Source: Platynereis dumerilii (Eukaryota; Annelida; Polychaeta; Phyllodocida; Nereididae). Taken from it: a DNA stretch of 64,000 bases. Location: the NCBI GenBank assembly GCA_026936325.1, contig JAPTHN010000104.1, positions 298,001 to 362,000 of the forward strand, written 5' to 3'. Each line of letters starts with the position of its first letter. Position 1 is the stretch's first letter. A program made the translations under genes and the position numbers. This document shows positions 11,841-26,800 of this stretch, one piece after another. Below the pieces are notes generated by a model. It was not told where the DNA came from, searched no databases, and saw only the letters and a list, made by a program, of their open reading frames with translations.

Positions 11841-14800
11841 CAGATAGATAGACAATTTTCAGTCTGCTTGTTTAAAAAACGACATTTCTTTCTTTTTTTG
11901 CTCTTGCACAGATTATGCATTGAAAATGGCATTTGGTGGGCCAAATTTTGGTGGGCCAAATTTTACAGATAAAAAAAAGTATATGTTATATAGTTATATA
12001 TTTATAAATGTCAATCAAAATTTGCTAAACAGGTTATTATTAGGACGGTTCAAGAATCTCAAATGAAACTAACTCTTTTATTTCGACCCTATTAGTGCCA
12101 TTGGAAATGTGAAATTAATATTTTTCTCCATACGGTGTCTGTGATCTTAAAAGAAAAGACGGATCCCTTCAACTTGGCTTACCTTCTTTTGTATGTTTGT
12201 TTCAAATGTTTAGATGTCTGTAATTGAAAGTGTGGGTTTTCATTATTGAAAATATGTGAACATAAACTTTTCATGCTAAGGAATGAAATGTTCATCAGTT
12301 TAAGAATTTTTAGATGTGACATTGCTCAGTATGATATTGTGAAGGCCAGAAGTATCATCAAATACGTTGAGGTCAATGACATACTACTAGCTGAAAAGAC
12401 CATTGAGTGAGATATGCCATAGAAACTGCCCCACACACTTATGCCATAGAAACTGGCCCACACACTTGGTATAGTAGACTGACTTAGACTGTGCTGCCCT
12501 CTGCCATAAACTTTCTGGGGTAGAACATTTCTGACCTATTTTATCAGGCAAGGAGGCTATTCTTGGTAGAGGTGGTGATTCCAAAGCGGATTTAAAGAAA
12601 ACAATGGGCTCCTGGGTGACATTTTAAGAGTCACACACAAAGGAAATGTCAGTCCGGTAGCACATGCAAAGTTTGGTGTGCGTAGCTACAACAGGGACTG
12701 AAAATTAGAGGTGACAACAAAGTTGAAGAGATGCATCTTTTATTTTAAGATTTAAGATGCATGCATACAAATATGCATCAGAAATTGATTGTGATGCAGC
12801 CCATCTCATTAAAACAATTTACAACTTGCAAAGATAATTGTTTGGTCAATGGGTATCAATACCCAAATAGCTCAGACCTTTGCCCGAATTTAATTCAATA
12901 TACTGCATGACTTTTAGCCCCCTGGTTTCCTTGGTGACATTTTCACTTATTATACAACGTTTTATGATTAGCCATAATTACTGATACTGTATTTGAATCG
13001 GCATGTCTTGCATTTTACAGGCATTCAGATGAGATCAATAACAATGAACCCCCATTCAGGGCAGATCTACTTCACTGTACTGAGTGATGCCACAATCCAA
13101 TCTGTGAACTTCAATGAAAGAAACCTGAGGAGGATTATGGGAGCTGGCACGGTTTCCTCGCAAGGCATTGTGCTCAACTGGGAAAGCGGGTAAGGAATGT
13201 TTACTTACAGCCAACACTTTGATATATAGAGTTAAAGTGGACTGTGGCACTGTGAAAATGGCACTTCATGACTCATGATAGCTGATGAAGTGTCATCTTC
13301 TCTACTTTCAACCTGGGAAACATAGAGGCTATTTGATTAGTCATGATCAAGAGTAAGCCATTCGACTTCTCATAACAAATTTTAGAGTGAAAATCAGGTG
13401 CATAATCCTTTCGTTTGGCTGTCACCAACAAGTGGGATAAGTCTAATTCAATAAAATTAACATTGAAAGTATTGGGTTTGATCATGACAAATCATCAGTA
13501 TGATGACACACGAAGTGCCATTTTCACAGTGCCACAGTCCACTCTAATTCTATATCAAAGTGTTTCGCTGTAATATTTACCAATTGGCAAGTGGTTTCAA
13601 GTTCACAGGTGACAATCTTTACTTTGTCCAAGCATGAAACTGCACAATAGCATGTGTAAATTAGTTTAGTTGAGCTTTTCAATTCAAACCCTTCCACATA
13701 CTACTCAAATTTATAATAAAAGTTTTCTTGGCAGAGCACCACCTGTATGGCTACACCTTCCTAGATATCTAAAAAATATTTGTGATAGCAATAAATCTAA
13801 TAAAGGTTTTGTTAAATACAAGTTGGATCAAGCTATAAATAACTGAAATCAGCATTTGTATAATAACTGAAGTTTTGATGGTAGTTATATTTGATCAGGC
13901 CCGTAGCCAGGGGGGTGTGTAGGGTGTGTACACACCCCCCCCACAGCCCAACCTCCCCCTTGAATCCACAATGGTCTTACGCGTTTTTGCGAGAATCCCC
14001 GAATGTCGATTCACACGGTTGCAATGCTTTTAGATTGGATTTATTTCCCAACAAAAATAAATGTATGCATTGCTCAAGTAATACAGCAACTATTTGAGTG
14101 ACCATTCAGAATTTTTTTAAATAGGCCTAGGTTGTAGTATTTTTGAAAGAGGGGGTTTAAGAATATTCCTTTTCCACTTCAAGAGGTTTTATGTCTTTTT
14201 GCCAAGAAAAGGAATTACACTATGTGACTCATCCATATATGGGAGGTGTTTCTATCTGGATGGGCACTGGGCAATGAGGCCAAAGAAACTTGCATCCAAA
14301 ATTGGAGTAGGCATCGGTATTAATGAGATACACCCCCCCCCTCCTAATAGGGTAACGTTAAGATAAGAAAATTAATTAGAGGCAGTGAGGGGGAAAGGCA
14401 GGGAAAGTGGGGGCAATGAGGAGGTTTTGTGGGGGAAACGGTAGCAAGAGTTGGGATTGGGGAAGAGGGGGGGCTTCCTCCAGAGATAAACTTTGGAGTT
14501 AAAGCCCAAACCCATCATGCCCCAGGGGCCCATCATGCCCCGCTCTCCCCTACTTTGTAACTTTTTAAATGACTTGTAAATTTTGACCTTTTTTTATGAG
14601 GCCAAAATGGATTATTTTCTCAAATCGCGGAGAAATTTCATTGCAATATATATGTAGTAAAAACCCTGTGATTTGAAAAATTATTTGTTCAAAACACTTG
14701 ATTTTCAATATATTATTGTGCGAAATATTTCTGCAATATGAGCAAATCATCAGTATAGACAGGCTGTAAGAAAAGGTCAAAATTCACAAAGACTGTTCTT

Positions 14801-17800
14801 CAGCATTTAAGATGTTAAAAGTTTTTTGGGAATTTTTCAATCAAATTTAACTCTCTGGAATGCTCAGAATGCATCTCAGAGTGTCTAAAATCCGTTGGCT
14901 TCTGGGGGCCTTGAGCGGCCCCCAGACCCCCCGCCGCAAAGTTTCGGCCCTAAATGCCTCACTTCCCCCTTCATTGCTTTCCACACACCCCTCCATAAAA
15001 ATTCCTGGCTACGGGCCTGTTGATTTATGATATCTTCATAATTATTATGAATTTGATATATGATATCATATTATGTAATCTTAATGTTGACTTTGGATGT
15101 CTTTTGACCCCACTTCACTCAAGAGATAGGCAGCAACCGCGGCTAATGCATGAGCAAGATGTGGTCACTAGACTAAATGTATAATTCATAATTAATCTAA
15201 TGATATTGACACATGTTTAGAATTTAATTCATTGTATTTGTATGTAATGTATACTGGAAGGGCACCCCCTATAGGGTATAGTAAATTTTTTGCTCGGGTG
15301 TTCTTCCATCAACTTACTTTGGTTGGTATTGTTTTAAGAACTTTATATCAAAATGTATTTTACACTTGTAGGCCTAAATTGCAAATAAATCTTCATTCAT
15401 TCATTCATTTATTTTCCATACCCTGGCAGGCAGATGGGCAGATGGTTGGGAAGCTGGCATGTAGATAATTTGAGGCCAAACCTTGTCCACGGCTGCATAT
15501 ATGTACATCCATGGGCGGCGGGCGGATAGATAATTTCCAGGCCATGACTCAGCCCTACCACATGTACATGGATGAAATTCTGTACACATATAGCACATGC
15601 AATTTGGTGCGCGTATCACTTTTATTGTGTAATTGTATCTTTTAAAGGTGTTGTATGCCAAAGGTTGGCTGTGTGCAGCCTTTGTTTTTTATTTTATTAG
15701 CATGGTCCAAGTTCTTTTTTTTCTGCATGCATGTATCATTTTGAATCACTGTCCAACTTACATGGAAAGGAGTTTTGCAACCTCCCAGGGAGAAGCCTCA
15801 TCCATGGCCAACAGCCGACATGTGAATAAAAAAATCTAACCATAGTTCTATTGTTGTTTCAGGTGGTTGTTCTGGGCTGACAGTAATAAAAATTCCATCG
15901 AAAAATCCAGAACGCGCTTTTTGAGAGACCGTGAAGCATTAGTTACGACAGGCATCTTTCATCCAAACGCAGTGGCACTGGGCCAAAACAGTAAGTATGC
16001 TAATGTCATACATCATGCCACAAGTGAATGGAAATTCAGACTCAGACTCAGATACAGTTTATTATGCCAATTTTATGTTACATAACTAGTACAGATTAAT
16101 ATCTTACATTAATAAAAATAGCATGCAATGCATGCACCGTGTCCTCGAGCAATTATATATAACTCAATGGGATATGATCATTACATTAACACATCTCTAT
16201 AAATGGTTAAAAGTTGCATTCTATCTATAAATCTATCAATCTACCTATAAATCTATCTATCTGACTATCTATGTGTCTATCTGTCTATCTATCTGTCTAT
16301 CTATCTGTCTATCTTTAGTAATTGGCTGAAGCATAAATCTCTGGTTGTGGTGCACCCCACTTTGTCTCAGGGCGGAAGGGCCAAAGGGAAGAAGAAGAAG
16401 ATGCTTCTCAGAAATCGTCTGCTGAGCAAGGAGGAATTTGGTGGATTAAAGTTAACTATTTAGAGCAGTGAGACATAAGATTAAAGCCAGGGCATCTAGT
16501 GCAACAGTGTAAACACTGGGCATCATAATGGCATCATAACTTTGGGTGGTTCTTGCATCTGTGAAACGCTTTTCGCTCCACACCAACTTTTGATATGACA
16601 ATCCCATTGATGACGACAAAGGGCCCGAGGCCCTGCTCTCGGACACAAAAACGCTATCGAGCGGCCACCTTGTTATGTAATAAAACAACTTAGCATTTGA
16701 TCTTGTATTACTGGTTAAATAGAAACACATAAATATTCTATAGTTAAATAAATCAGAAAATATTAGGTTGAGTAAGTTTAACTTTATATTAATAATTATA
16801 TATGTTAATAAGTGATCTCAAAACTAAAAATACCATCTCAGTGACCTCAAAATTTAAAATACCCATCCCAGTGACCTCACAACTCAAAATACCCATCTCA
16901 ATGACCTCACAACTCAAAATACCATCTCAGTGACCTCACAACTCAAAATACCCACCTCAGTGACCTCACAACTCAAAATACCCATCTCAATGACCTCACA
17001 ACTCAAAATACCCACCTCAGTGGCCCCACAACTCAAAATACCCACCTCAGTGGCCGCACAACTCAAAATACCCACCTCAGTGACCTCACAACTCAAAATA
17101 CCCATCTCAATGACCTCACAACTCAAAATACCCATCTCAATGACCTCACAACTCAAAATACCCACCTCAGTGGCCCCACAACTCAAAATACCCATCTCAA
17201 TGACCTCACAACTCAAAATACCCACCTCAGTGACCTCACAACTCAAAATACCCACCTCAGTGGCCCCACAACTCAAAATACCCATCTCAATGACCTCACA
17301 ACTCAAAATACCCACCTCAGTGACCTCAAAACTAAAAATACCATCTCAGTGACCTCACAACTCAAAATACCCACCTCAGTGGCCCCCACAACTCAAAATA
17401 CCCATCTCAATGACCTCACAACTCAAAATACCCACCTCAGTGACCTCACAACTCAAAATACCCACCTCAGTATATGAGTTGTGAGGTCACTGAGGTGGGT
17501 ATTTTGAGTTGTGGGGTCACTGAGGTGGGTATTTTGAGTTGTGAGGTCACTCAAAATACCCGTCTCAATGACCTCACAACTCAAAATACCCATCTCAATG
17601 ACCTCACAACTCAAAATACCCACCTCAGTGACCTCACAACTCAAAATACCCACCTCAGTGGCCCCACAACTCAAAATACCCACCTCAGTGACCTCACAAC
17701 TCAAAATACCCATCTCAATGACCTCACAACTCAAAATACCCATCTCAATGACCTCACAACTCAAAATACCCATCTCAGTGACCTCACAACTCAAAATACC

Positions 17801-20800
17801 CATCTCAGTGACCTCACAACTCCAAACAAACGATTGTCATCACAATTTTTTTTTAAATTCTTCAAATTGAGCCTTTCTTTTTTGGCTAAACCATCTGAAA
17901 AAACTGCATGCATTTTTTGTCTTGACATGTGATGTCTTAAAATAGTATATATATGCCTTGCAGCTTGTCTTGTTGCAAGTATGATACGTTTCACACCTTA
18001 TAGAAGCATACTGATGGTGAAAGTGCAAAACCTCATATGTCAAAATTTTGCTATTTTTAGATTTTGAGTGGAATGACTAATTCAATATCCAATACATGTT
18101 GTCAATTTGTCACCTTGCCAGTTTGCTGTTTTTTGAAGCTGTAACACACTGGTAACAGAATGATTTCACCAAACCTTGTATGTTGATTTGTTCCAAAAAG
18201 TGAAAGTTCAAAACCTCGTAACTCAAATCAGAACTTTGAAGCACATATTTCAACCTTTTTTGAAAAATTATGATTGTGGTATGTTTTTTATGGCTCACAG
18301 GACATTGCCTTTTTAAACATTTTTTACCTCACTACATTTATTGTGGTGATATAAGCTATTGAAAAAGAGCGTGCCCAAAAATTGCAAAAAAGTATCATTT
18401 TCCTCATTCTTGCCATTGTAGCCACTAATTAAAAGTAGCTGTTGTTATTCATCATGGTCAACTGTTATTTTTTACTGTTTACCTATAGATTAGAGGTACA
18501 TTCAATGCTGCAAGTTGCTTTAAAATGTGATAAATGGCCGAGTTGCAAGGTTTTGCACTTTACTAACTTGTGAGAAAGTGAAAGTGCAAAACCTTGTAAG
18601 TCAACATTTTCAATCATATAATATCTGATGGTGACATCAATGCTAGGGGTCAACGACCTCTGACAAAAAATTATGCTAAAACAGGGTGTCACTTTCTATA
18701 AATCAAGTTGAGCCTAACTCACATATTGATAAACATTACCATAAAAAAAGATCAGTTTTTTCCAATTTCTGAAAAATGGCTTTTTTTGACATACGAGGTT
18801 TAGCACTTTCACCATCGATATTATTACTTTGGTTCTCTTTCAGATTCACGCCTATACTTTTGTGGATTGCATCAAGTCCAGTCTATCAGTGTGGATGGAA
18901 CAGGGAGACTGGATCACTTCAATGACGCTTCATTCTACTTTCGCGCCATTGCTGTTGATCAAATATTTATTTACCTTAGTTCATTTCAAACAAGGTAATC
19001 CCCAAAAAAAAAATATCCAAACATGAAAGTGCTATCTCTCTTGGGTCCATGTCTCAAGCATAACTATGTTCCTGTTCTCACCATACCCATCTAATGTTGC
19101 ATGTACAGCATCACTGACATTTACTTTAGTTCGCAATAGTACCTATACTTCAGTAATTCCTCCCTTTTTTGAAAAGCACATTCATTTAACTCCCTTTCCC
19201 ATCATCTTTTCATCACTGTGCACAATTAGATCAATTACTGTCTGTCGCTGTCCAGGTGGCAGCACAGGGCAGGCACACTGACAAGTGCTGTCACCACACT
19301 ATGCCTCATAAATATACTAAGAGAATTACTTTTCAAAACCCAATCTGACATTTTGCATCAATAAGAGAGATAGCACCTTTAAAGTTCTGCATGCTGTGTG
19401 CTATACTATCTTACAAAGCCTTAACACCAATTTACACTTATCAGTTCTGACCACCATGACCCCTTTCACTGTGATATAAGTGGCACATATCCACGCATAA
19501 ATGGCTCAAATACCCACTTGCAACGGGTTTTCTTGTCAATATTGATAGCTTATTGCAGTTGAATATGTTTCGCTGGTTGAAAGGTTTAACAACTCAAGTT
19601 TACTTTTACACGTTAAATGTAAGCAAAATAAGACAATTAAAAGAGTGTTAATTTACAGACTGTACCTGTCCCTCTGTATATCAAGTCGCCACAATCGGTT
19701 GAGGGACAGTCTGATTTGAGAATGCAAGTAGACCGAAAATGGCCCGCAGATTATTGGGATGATTAATTTAGGTTGATAAGTCGAAATTTGAAACTGCTTA
19801 ATCAAGTTTGCAGAACTATGTGAAGCAATGTGAGCAGTAATATGTATGACCAGAGCTTTGCAGGCACTCTAAAACATGTTATCTAGAGAAAATGATGTGA
19901 AAAGCAAGCAAATTTGAGATTTCCATTGTAAATCAACAATTCTGAATCAAATTGTTATCGCATTATTCAGAGGTTTTTTTTCCATTGTGTCAGGTTGATT
20001 ATTAATGGGTCATAAATTGTTATGCAACAGGAAAATCATCCATATCATGAATTTTAGATCTTGTATAGTTTATATGGCAGGATTTTTATACCTGGTTAGG
20101 GTACTTCATAAAAATTGAAATGATTAGATGGTTACACTTAGTGTTTCCAAACTTTTGGCCAGCAGTGTATATCATAGTTATAAGATCACTTTGGTGGCAG
20201 TTTTTGAGTAGGGGAGACCGGGGCTGGTTGTCACAGGGGCTGGTTGTCACAGGGGCAGGTTGTCACACTGTGTAGAATTTAAACATTCTCTATTTCTAAT
20301 TAAAGCAAGTAGGTGCACAGCCATTGTATATGAAAGTCAGTACAGGAGTAACTTAAATCTATCTGGTGAATATATACCTATGTCATTCGAAATCTTGATG
20401 TCATATTGGACATTTTTTAAAAGTTCAGCACTCGGGGCAGGTTGTCACACTTTCGGGGCAGGTTGTCACACTTTTGGTTAAGAGTCTGAATGCAGGAAGT
20501 GAGACTCTGTAAGCCAAATCCTGACTAAGACAAGTTATTTTGGACATGTGAGGAATCCTCTACTTGCCCAGTGCAGACCTTAACAATCATGTGACTCTGT
20601 ACAAGGGTGCTACAAATTTTGACTTAGGCCTATTTTGTCCTGATATTGCATTATAATTTGAGACAACCAAAACCAGGGTAGGTGGCTGCTTTGTGCTTTA
20701 TGTCCTAACTCCTCACTGCACAAAAGGAATTGGACAAAACTTGCAGCATATATTGTCTACACAGAACATATGTCAGCAGGTGTAAAGGATTATAATAAGA

Positions 20801-23800
20801 CCAAATTATGCGTACAGTGGTATTTTGAGATGTACTCCCACTCGTGAAGATATCTGAGTCCAGAGTACATCTCAAAATACAATAACCAATGTTAAACAAT
20901 GCGATGACATTATTAGACCATTGAGTAGGGGAGACCGGGGCTAGTTGTCACTAATTTTTTTTTCAACTTTGACTGCCTCTGAGAGGTCTCCAGGTTCAGG
21001 TTGTCCTGATTTATCAACCATGTCTTCTGTTGTAGGTCATATGATAACTCAGAGTCATTTTGTGAAAATGTGACAACTTGCCCCAAGCCAATCAGCAAAA
21101 CGCCTGTGACCAGGGGTCGAAATAAGGGGGTCAAGGGGGTTTGAGCCCCCCTAAATACTCTTGTGACCCCCTCCCCCCCCCCAAATAACATAGCATATTT
21201 CGACCACTGCCTGTGATGTCACACTGATGTCCCGTGACGTCAAAATAGGTCAAATTGTCCACAGGGAGAACCAACGTGAATTCTGATTGGTTACTTGAAC
21301 TTACTTGCTTGAACTTACTTGAATCCACCGATGATCATCTAGGTCACGGTGGTTCTGGTTGAAATTGGGGCAGGAAGTTTTGATAAACTTGTATAAAGCC
21401 CCCCAAATTTCTTCAGGATTGGTTCTAACTGGTTCTTGAAGTCGTTGATAGTGATTGCTTCGACTGCTTTGGGTGGGAGCTGGTTCCATGCGTTCACCAC
21501 TCTCTGACTGAAAGAAGAATTTTCTCACATCCAGGCTGCTCCTCTGCTTGTAAATTTTGAATTTGTGCCCCCTTCGTCTGTCTTCACTTAGTTGGAAAAA
21601 TTTCTTATGGTCGAGTCCCTCGAAACCCCGGAAAATCTTGAACACTTCAATTAGGTCCCCTCTTAGCCTTCTACACTCCATTGACATTAGTCTCGCCTCT
21701 TTGAGTCTTTCCTCATATGATAAGTTCTCAAAGCCAGGGATCATCTTCAGGGTTCTTCTCTGTACACTCTCAATCAAGTCGATGTCTTTTTGAAGGTACG
21801 GCCTCCATGCCTGTACGCAGTAGTCTAAGTGTGTTCTCACTAGTTGTTTGTAGAGTCGTATGATGATGTTCTTTTCCTTGTTTATGAGGTACGTCTGATA
21901 AGGCCAGCTGCTCTATTGGCTTTCTTGACTGCCTGTGCGCAATGTGAACTCGATTTCAGGCTTCTGTTAATGATGACACCAAGATCCCTTTCTTCTTCGA
22001 TTTTCCTTATAGCTTCTCCTCCAAGGAAGTAGTCATATTCGGCGTTGTTACGTCCCAGGTGTAGACACCCACATTTCTCCACATTAAACAGCATCTGCCA
22101 GTCCTGTGACCAGTTGAACAGCTTTGAGATGTCTTCTTGGAGGGTGAATGCTGCCTCAGAAGATTTCACTTGTCTGTATATCTTCGTGTCGTCCGCGAAT
22201 TTGAGGATCCTGCTTGCCACACTGTCGTCAATGTCATTGATGTATAGAATGAATAATGTCGGGCCAAGGACGGACCCTTGGGGAACTCCACTCAAGACAT
22301 TAGACCACTCCGACAATGTTCCATTCAATGCCACTCGTTGCTTTCTGCCATTTAGCCATTCTTGGATCCAGCCACTGACCTCCCCTCCAATCCCATGACT
22401 CGCAATCTTCATGTTCAGCCTCATGTGCGGGACCTTGTCAAAGGCCTTACTGAAGTCCAAATAGAGCACATCCACGGGTTGTCCTTCGTCCAAGTATCTT
22501 GTGATGTCTTCAAGAAATTCTAGAAGATTTGTCAGGCAAGATCTACCCCTCGTGAAGCCATGCTGGGAATCCTTAATGAGCTGGTGTCTTTTGAGATGTT
22601 CTAGTACACTCTCTCTGATGATCTTCTCCATTAACTTGCTCACTTGTGATGTCAGGCTCACTGGTCTATAATTTCCTGGGGAGCTTCTCTTCCCTTTTTT
22701 AAAGATTGGGCAGACATTTGCATTCTTCCAGTCTTCTGGTACCGCTGATTCCGACATGGACTTGGTAAAAAGTAAGCTGAGTGGGAAAGCCAATTCTTCT
22801 GCGTTTTCTTTCAAGACAATTGGGTAAAGGTTGTCAACTCCAGGGGCCTTGTCACTCTTTAGTTGCCTTAGCTGCTTCCTTACATTTTCGACTCCTGTGT
22901 CCACCTTACTCAGTGCATCTTCTTGGGGGCCTTCAAACATTTGTCTAGGAGATGGCAAATTAGTCATTGTCTCGTTGGTGAAGACCGATGTGAAGTACTC
23001 GTTCAGCATGTTGGCTGCCTCAGATTCATCTGTCACAACAGTACCCGCCTCGTTGACAAGTGGTCCAACAGTTTCTCTCACCTTCATGTTGTTGCGCACA
23101 TATGCATAGAACCTCTTGGGGTCGGTCTTGATCCTCGCTGCCAATTTTCTTTCATATTCTAATCTGGCATTCCTTACTTCATTGGTGCACTTGTTTAGGC
23201 TCCTCTTGTATTCTCTGTAGTCACTCTGATCTTGCGTCATTTTGTACTTCTTCCATTTCCTCACTTTACTCCTTCTTGTCACTTCGATGATCTTGTTCCA
23301 CCATGGCGGCTTGTGTTTTTTCTTCCTTTTCCTTTTTGGCACGAACAGTGCTATCGCTTCTTCTATCTTGTTCTTAATAAGGGCCCAGCTTGCGCTTGTT
23401 CCCAATCCTTGGAGTAGGTCCTCCCAGTTAAGTCTCTTGAAATATTTTCTCATGTTTTTGTATTTTCCTCTTTTAAAATCATAAAACTCCGTTTCCCAGA
23501 TTTTTCTGTCCACCGCGGCAACTTTGTCAAATCTGACTATATTATGGTCGCTCGTCGCAAGCGGTTCACTCACAACTAAATTGTCAATCAGACTCTCGTT
23601 GGTAGTCAGAACTAGGTCCAGGATCCTGTTGCCTCTTGTTGGTGCATCTATGTGCTGGGATAGAAAACAATCTTGGGTTAGCTCGACAAACTCAGCTTCT
23701 CTTCCCACTGCTTGGAGGGTGTCCCAGTTGATTGTTCCATAATTAAAATCACCATAAATCACTTTTTCACCAGAAGTTATAGTCATGATATCCATAAGCT

Positions 23801-26800
23801 TCAGAAATCAGTTAATAACAGCAATATTGCAGCTAGCGCACTGTTTCATAATGATAACTCAACGTGCTCACATTATTTCACAAACGTCATTCTGATTAAT
23901 CTTGTTCTTCTCTTAAGCCATTGCATTTGGCGTTTGGCAAAGGATGCTCGTTATGCCAGAGGCAATCAACTGCAGAGTCTCATCACAGCGCAAGATATAT
24001 GGGGAATCGTACTGGTTGGTTCTCCGGCTCAACAAGGTCAGTCCAACTGATTTTACATTTTCACAATTACTTTTCTGCATTCATTTGAATTTACATTATC
24101 TTTTAAACAACCAGAAAAGCCCATGGTCACATGCACTACTTTAGGTATAGTATATTTTGATGAATATCTTCATATATTCTGCACCAAAATTGTTAGACCA
24201 ATCATTTAGCAGGAGATCATTCAAATGACACGCCAATATTAGAGTCTTAAAAGTGTTATAGGCTAGGGAGAATGATATTGACGTGCCCCTATGCTCTTAG
24301 CAGGAACCATGCACTTAATTATTTTTTGTAAAGGGCAGACCTGGGTGAGAGGAAAACTAACTTCTTGAAATGTCAATCTATCATTTTATAAATGTAACCA
24401 TTGTAAATACAGGGAAAAATCAATTAAATTTCATATGAAACAAGTGGAATCAGCTTGCTTATTTACTTAAGTAAAAAAAAGCATGTATAAGTCTGAAAAT
24501 TTTAGTGCAGAATATAACAAATAGTGGTTGTTGAGTCGACCAATATTACCGCTTCAATCAATCAAGGGTCAGTGTAAAATGCGGACCAAACGGACCATGC
24601 GGACCATGCGGACCAGACACAAAACAAACACAGGAGGGTGCAGAGGAGCATTGCTTGTTTGATCAAGCTAATAATACAAAGTCAATCAAGCGGAAAATGC
24701 GGACCAGATGCGGACCAAATCAATAAGCAAGTTAGAAACAATTATTTGATTATATCAGCTTGATATTTGAATAAAAAATATTTTATCTTTATTGCTTTTT
24801 TTAAATAAACTATTTAAACGTATGTATACAGGCAAGGGGCCTGTGTATATCAAATATGAGCAGGCAAAAGTGCAGGCCTAAGTGCAGACCAGAGTGCAGA
24901 CCTAATACTGACCAAATCATGCTGACCAAATGCAGACCAAATACTGACCAGACCAGATCAGGTAAGTTTGACAAAATATCTGCAGACCAAATCATGCAGA
25001 CCAGAATGCTGACCAGAATGCAGACCAGAATACAGACCAGAATGCAGACCAGAATGCAGACCAGAATGCAGTGTATTTGGGATTTATTAAATCTAATTCA
25101 ATACTTAAGAAAATAAAATTGCAGCTTCATAAATCATTTTGTCCTTAATTATTGTAGCTTTGTTCTATAGATCTATGCGATGCAGACCAAAATTCATAGA
25201 ATGCAGACCACAATCATGCAGACCAAAATTCCTATCATGCAGACCAAATGCAGACCAATCCATGCTAACCAGGTCATGCAGACCACTTTTGAATCATTTT
25301 TATATTTTACCATTTTATTGAAAAAAAAATTACTAAGTTTTTTTTTTTTTATTCATCTAAATAATTAATCTATAGATAAGCCTTTTGTTATCCAGTTGGT
25401 CCTCATGGTATGCACTTGGTCCGCATGATTTAACCCCTTCCAGACTGGTCAGTGTTTGTCCAAGGCCTGTACCAACAGACTGGCCGCCAGAAAGTCTGGT
25501 CCGCATGGTCCGCATGGTCTGCATGGTCCGCATTTTACACTGACCCATCAATCAAACTCAGTATTTAAATCTTGGAAATTAAGGTTGCCAGTTCACAAAC
25601 TGTATTATACACTCACACAACTGTGGTAATCAATAAACACAGGATTAAAAATTTCGAATCCACACAAAAAGATTATAACCAAATGAGCCAATAAAACTTC
25701 AAACAGAAAACAAAATGCTCTTACATTTAAATTTCATTTAAATCCAAGCAAGTGTTATATTTCAATTATATCCAAACTAGTATTTTGAAACAGACTGGAG
25801 AATATTTCAGTCTAAAACATAGCGTAAGTACTGGCTGTGACTATTTTGCCCTGAAATTCTAAAATGGCGCGAATGTGACCAGGGCAGTGGATCTGCCCTG
25901 ATATTGGTCAGGATTTGCCCTGACCCCCTGCGAAATACGCCTATGATGTAGCTAGTATCATATATATATATATATATATTATAATATCGCCAAAGAAAGA
26001 GAATTCTCTTGAACACTGTGTAGAGGTTCGTCAAACATTGGTGGGATGTCACACTGACAAGAAGAGGAAGAAGGTTGCCAAACATTTTGAAAAAAAAAAA
26101 AGATTCACTGTACCTTGACCGGACAGTGAATCGGTGCAGGCGGTTCAATGAATCACTGCAATTTATTTTTAGGAAAAACATTAAATATCGGATATCTAAA
26201 TAAATGTTTTAGTTTTGCCTTTTGATGGTTGATTGATGGATATTTGGTACTTTTTGAAATATCGAGAAAAGTATAAAAATACAAAATTTTGTTTTCGAGC
26301 TAGGACTCAGCCCCTATTGCATGTACATAGATGAAATTTGTTACACATATATGGTCTGGTCTGATTGATGGATATTTAATATTTTGTGAAAGATTGAGAA
26401 AAACAATTGAATTGTCAAAAATCCATACTTAGAAAATTCTTTGTATTCATGATTGCATTCATGAATACTTTGCAAAGTATTCGTATGTGTAATCAAATAC
26501 TCTTTCAATTTACAGTATTCGTATTTGCATTTGTATTCATGGGAGAACAGCGTATTCGTATACGAATACTTGTGAGCTGTATTTACCCCGGGTCTGGTTC
26601 TTTTCAGTACTTATCATAAGAAAAATCCATCTGAACGATGTGGTAACATGACTGTGCAAAGGAGAAAGTTTAAGTAAATCATCAGGTTAATCAGGTCTCT
26701 TGACAGTTGAATGAGTGAGATAATGTGTCCACAACCCCGGATGATGTTTTAATTTTGAGTTGACACTGGGCAGGAATGGACAAATTCATTTTACTTGTAA

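Noticed and set aside
10962-11959. Ser-Ile-Tyr-Leu repeat proteins on the minus strand
   Set aside because: Translated GATA microsatellite.
16815-17820. CRISPR-like array
   Set aside because: Units are contiguous without unique spacers and the window is eukaryotic.
16914-17932. Frames of 109-152 codons on both strands
   Set aside because: Translation of the 30-bp minisatellite; the peptide is one repeated decamer.
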